Below, one piece after another: positions 62,454-64,000 of a stretch of DNA of 64,000 bases; positions within the stretch are counted from its first letter, which is position 1, and each line of letters opens with the position of its first letter. The stretch comes from Pelagibius sp. Its GTDB lineage: Bacteria; Pseudomonadota; Alphaproteobacteria; Kiloniellales; Kiloniellaceae. Location of the stretch: contig JANQMC010000034.1 in the NCBI GenBank assembly GCA_028280305.1, positions 186,001 to 250,000 on the forward strand. The letters run 5' to 3'. Made by a program: the position numbers and the translations under genes. The notes beneath the pieces were generated by a model. It saw only the letters and a list, made by a program, of their open reading frames with translations, did not search any database and was not told the DNA's origin.

Positions 62454-63569
62454 TTACACTTGGCTGACCGTCACCCAGCCGCGAGTTCGGTTGGAGAGCG
62501 CAGCGGCGGCAACGACACGATTAACCTCACAGCCATCGCGAAAAGTCGGCCAGACCGCTTTACCCGTTTCTATAGCCCGCAGAAAGTCGCGTGCCTCGAT
62601 AATGATTTGGTCGTTGTATCCCGTGCCGTGGCCGGGACCGAGGCAAAAGGCCTCATAGTCCGGATGCGCCGGTCCGGTCAGGATCTTGCGGTAGCCTTCG
62701 CGCCCCGGCGCTGCCTCGTTCTCGTAGAGCCAGAGCGCATTCTGATCTTCCTGATCGAAGCGCAGAGCGCCCTTGGTGCCGTAGATCTCGTAGGCGTAGC
62801 CCATCTTGCGCCCGCTGGCGACGCGGCTGAAGCTGAGGGAGCCCATGGCGCCGCTCGCAAAGCGGCAGAGAAAGTGACCCTGGTCGTCATTCGCCACAGG
62901 TTCCGGTCCATCAGGCCCGGGCCGCGTTGCATGGACGGTCTGGATATCGGCGACCAGGGACTCGATGGGTCCGGCAAGGCGCAGGGCCGCGTTGATGATG
63001 TGCGGCGAGAGGTCGCCCAGGGCGCCGGAAGAGGCTTCGCGGGTCCGCCAGTTGGCCGGTGTCTCGGGGTCGGCCAGGAAGTCCTCGGTGTGTTCGGCGC
63101 GGATGTGGACCAGGCGGCCGATCTCGCCCGCCTGGATGATCTGCAGCGCCAATTGGCTGGCGGGCGTGCGGATGTAGTTGAAGCCCACCATGTTGACGAT
63201 TCTTGCCGCCTCTGCGGCAGCGGTCATGACTTCCGAGTCCTCAAGTGTCTCGCCCAGCGGCTTTTCACAGAACACCGGCTTTCCCACGGCGATGGCGGCC
63301 AGGGCGATTTCGCGGTGGGTGCGTTGGGGCGAGGCGATGACCACCGCCTCCACCGCCGGATCGGCGACCAAGATCCGCCAGTCGTCGGTGGCGCGCGCGA
63401 AGCCGTAGGCGGCGGCTTTCTCGGCTGCTCCCGCCGCCGTTGTGGCGCAGATCATCTCGCAGACCGGCCGCAGACCCGTCTTGAAGACGGTCCCCACGGC
63501 TTTCAGCGCAACGCTGTGCGCCTTTCCCATGTAGCCGGTTCCTATGACCCCGACGCCGATGCTCTTCAT
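62454..63569 (-). CDS. Gfo/Idh/MocA family oxidoreductase (IolG-like)
   Basis: A 371-residue dehydrogenase. SIGVGVIGTGYMGKAHSVALKAVGTVF, EAVVIASPQRTHREIALAAIAVGKPVFCEKPLGETLEDSE (EKP near residue 99), VGFNYIRTPASQLALQII and LGDLSPHIINAALRLAGP are clear family features. The first gene of a three-gene operon divergent from iolD, with a LacI operator 31 bases before the start. An inositol or inosose dehydrogenase role is inferred from context. ATG 63569 was chosen because the longer frame would include the operator. Confidence 0.9.
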   Translation of the reverse strand: MKSIGVGVIGTGYMGKAHSVALKAVGTVFKTGLRPVCEMICATTAAGAAEKAAAYGFARATDDWRILVADPAVEAVVIASPQRTHREIALAAIAVGKPVFCEKPLGETLEDSEVMTAAAEAARIVNMVGFNYIRTPASQLALQIIQAGEIGRLVHIRAEHTEDFLADPETPANWRTREASSGALGDLSPHIINAALRLAGPIESLVADIQTVHATRPGPDGPEPVANDDQGHFLCRFASGAMGSLSFSRVASGRKMGYAYEIYGTKGALRFDQEDQNALWLYENEAAPGREGYRKILTGPAHPDYEAFCLGPGHGTGYNDQIIIEARDFLRAIETGKAVWPTFRDGCEVNRVVAAAALSNRTRGWVTVSQV

Positions 63570-63599
63570 GGCAACTCGCTTCCTGCACCGTTCTATGAC

Positions 63600-63613
63600 T
63601 GCAACCGGTTGCA
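63600..63613. promoter_or_regulatory. LacI operator of the inositol-type regulon, copy 2
   Basis: TGCAACCGGTTGCA, identical to 59203-59216, in the spacer between the IolG-like operon (minus) and iolD (plus). It can repress both directions at once. To its right, two CCGGGAAAGG-type segments (63670-63705) repeat imperfectly; their role is unclear. Confidence 0.88.
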
Positions 63614-63738
63614 AACCCTCTATCGGATATATAGGATCGCCCGTCAAGTATGGTCCTTCATCCCGTCCCCGGGAAAGGGGCACCCCGCCTCCGGGAAAGG
63701 AGGGGGAAATCGTTGCATGCGATGGAGGTTCCGCGGCG

Positions 63739-64000
63739 ATGGCGAGAGGCGATGAGACCCTGACGATGGCCCAGGCGCTGGTGCGCTATCTCGTCGCCCA
63801 GCGCATCGACATCGACGGCGAGGAGTGGCCGCTTTTTGCCGCTGTCTTTGCCATCTTCGGTCATGGCAACGTCACCTGCCTGGGTGAGGCCCTTTACGAG
63901 CAGCGCGACAGCCTGCCGACTTGGCGCGGGCAGAACGAACAGTCCATGGCGCTGGCCGGGGTGGCCTATGCCAAGGCGCGGCTGCGCCGGCAGATCTGTG
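63739..64000 (+). CDS. iolD: 3D-trihydroxycyclohexane-1,2-dione hydrolase, N-terminal part (cut by window end)
   Basis: Eighty-seven codons are visible before the window ends, with no stop. The protein begins MARGDETLTMAQALVRYLVA and continues with DGEEWPLFAAVFAIFGHGN, VTCLGEALYEQ and RGQNEQSMALAGVAYAKARLR, which follows the IolD N-terminus (TPP-dependent enzyme family) closely, including the IFGHGNV and NEQSMA segments. IolD opens the ring of the diketone made by IolE in myo-inositol breakdown. A GGAGG site precedes the ATG. It identifies the 58-64 kb cluster as inositol-type. Confidence 0.9.
   Translation, partial: MARGDETLTMAQALVRYLVAQRIDIDGEEWPLFAAVFAIFGHGNVTCLGEALYEQRDSLPTWRGQNEQSMALAGVAYAKARLRRQIC

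Overview
The window is GC-rich, densely coded DNA from what looks like a free-living alphaproteobacterium. This is inferred from codon style, the PobA, NtrY-like hybrid kinase and FecR/RTX protein types, two small YdcH-type proteins and the abundance of ABC and TRAP solute transporters; a Rhodospirillales-type host is plausible but not proven. No rRNA gene, intact tRNA, insertion sequence, phage gene or CRISPR array was seen. Most of the window is a catabolic landscape: a row of transport-plus-enzyme cassettes, several with their own local repressor and a recognisable palindromic operator.

Layout. 0-8 kb: a family 5 peptide-type binding protein, a YdcH protein, a MerR regulator whose promoter segment is repeated in front of the next gene (an exported NTF2-like protein), 4-hydroxybenzoate hydroxylase (pobA) and a large Ntn-type C45-like hydrolase. 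7.6-15.6 kb: a LacI regulator with a DUF1479 (YbiU-like) oxygenase, divergent from a CUT1 sugar ABC operon ending in a Gfo/Idh/MocA dehydrogenase; two CTGTA-N4-TACAG operators lie between them. At 15.6 kb there is a degenerate tRNA-like sequence. 16.3-21 kb: a response regulator and a 1283-residue hybrid histidine kinase. 21-27.3 kb: a six-gene minus-strand operon combining a GntR/FadR regulator, a Cys/Met-metabolism PLP enzyme and a CUT1 ABC transporter. 27.5-31.3 kb: PiT-type and NptA-type phosphate transporters around a UspA protein.

31.3-41.8 kb holds the most interesting block: a LacI regulator divergent from an SDR, a complete DctQMP TRAP transporter, a 2-hydroxyacid dehydrogenase, a PfkB kinase, a LacD-type class I aldolase, a fucose/arabinose isomerase-like protein and a Gfo/Idh/MocA dehydrogenase, tightly overlapping from the 2-hydroxyacid dehydrogenase onward. 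Together they read as isomerise, phosphorylate, cleave, with extra redox steps, for an unknown (probably acidic) sugar. 42-45.6 kb: a second YdcH protein, an EndoIII-like glycosylase that overlaps a NitT/TauT-type ABC operon tail-to-tail, then 711 bases with no gene.

46.3-54 kb: a 1754-residue FecR-cadherin-like-RTX surface protein, preceded by a hairpin that hides its ribosome binding site, followed by a CHASE2 adenylate cyclase. 54-58 kb: an AroE-like dehydrogenase, an FGGY kinase, a small conserved protein and a zinc alcohol dehydrogenase. 58-64 kb: an inositol-type catabolic cluster with a binding protein, LacI regulator, IolE-like and IolG-like enzymes and the first 87 codons of iolD, which runs off the end of the window. 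Two copies of the perfect palindrome TGCAACCGGTTGCA mark its two divergent promoters.
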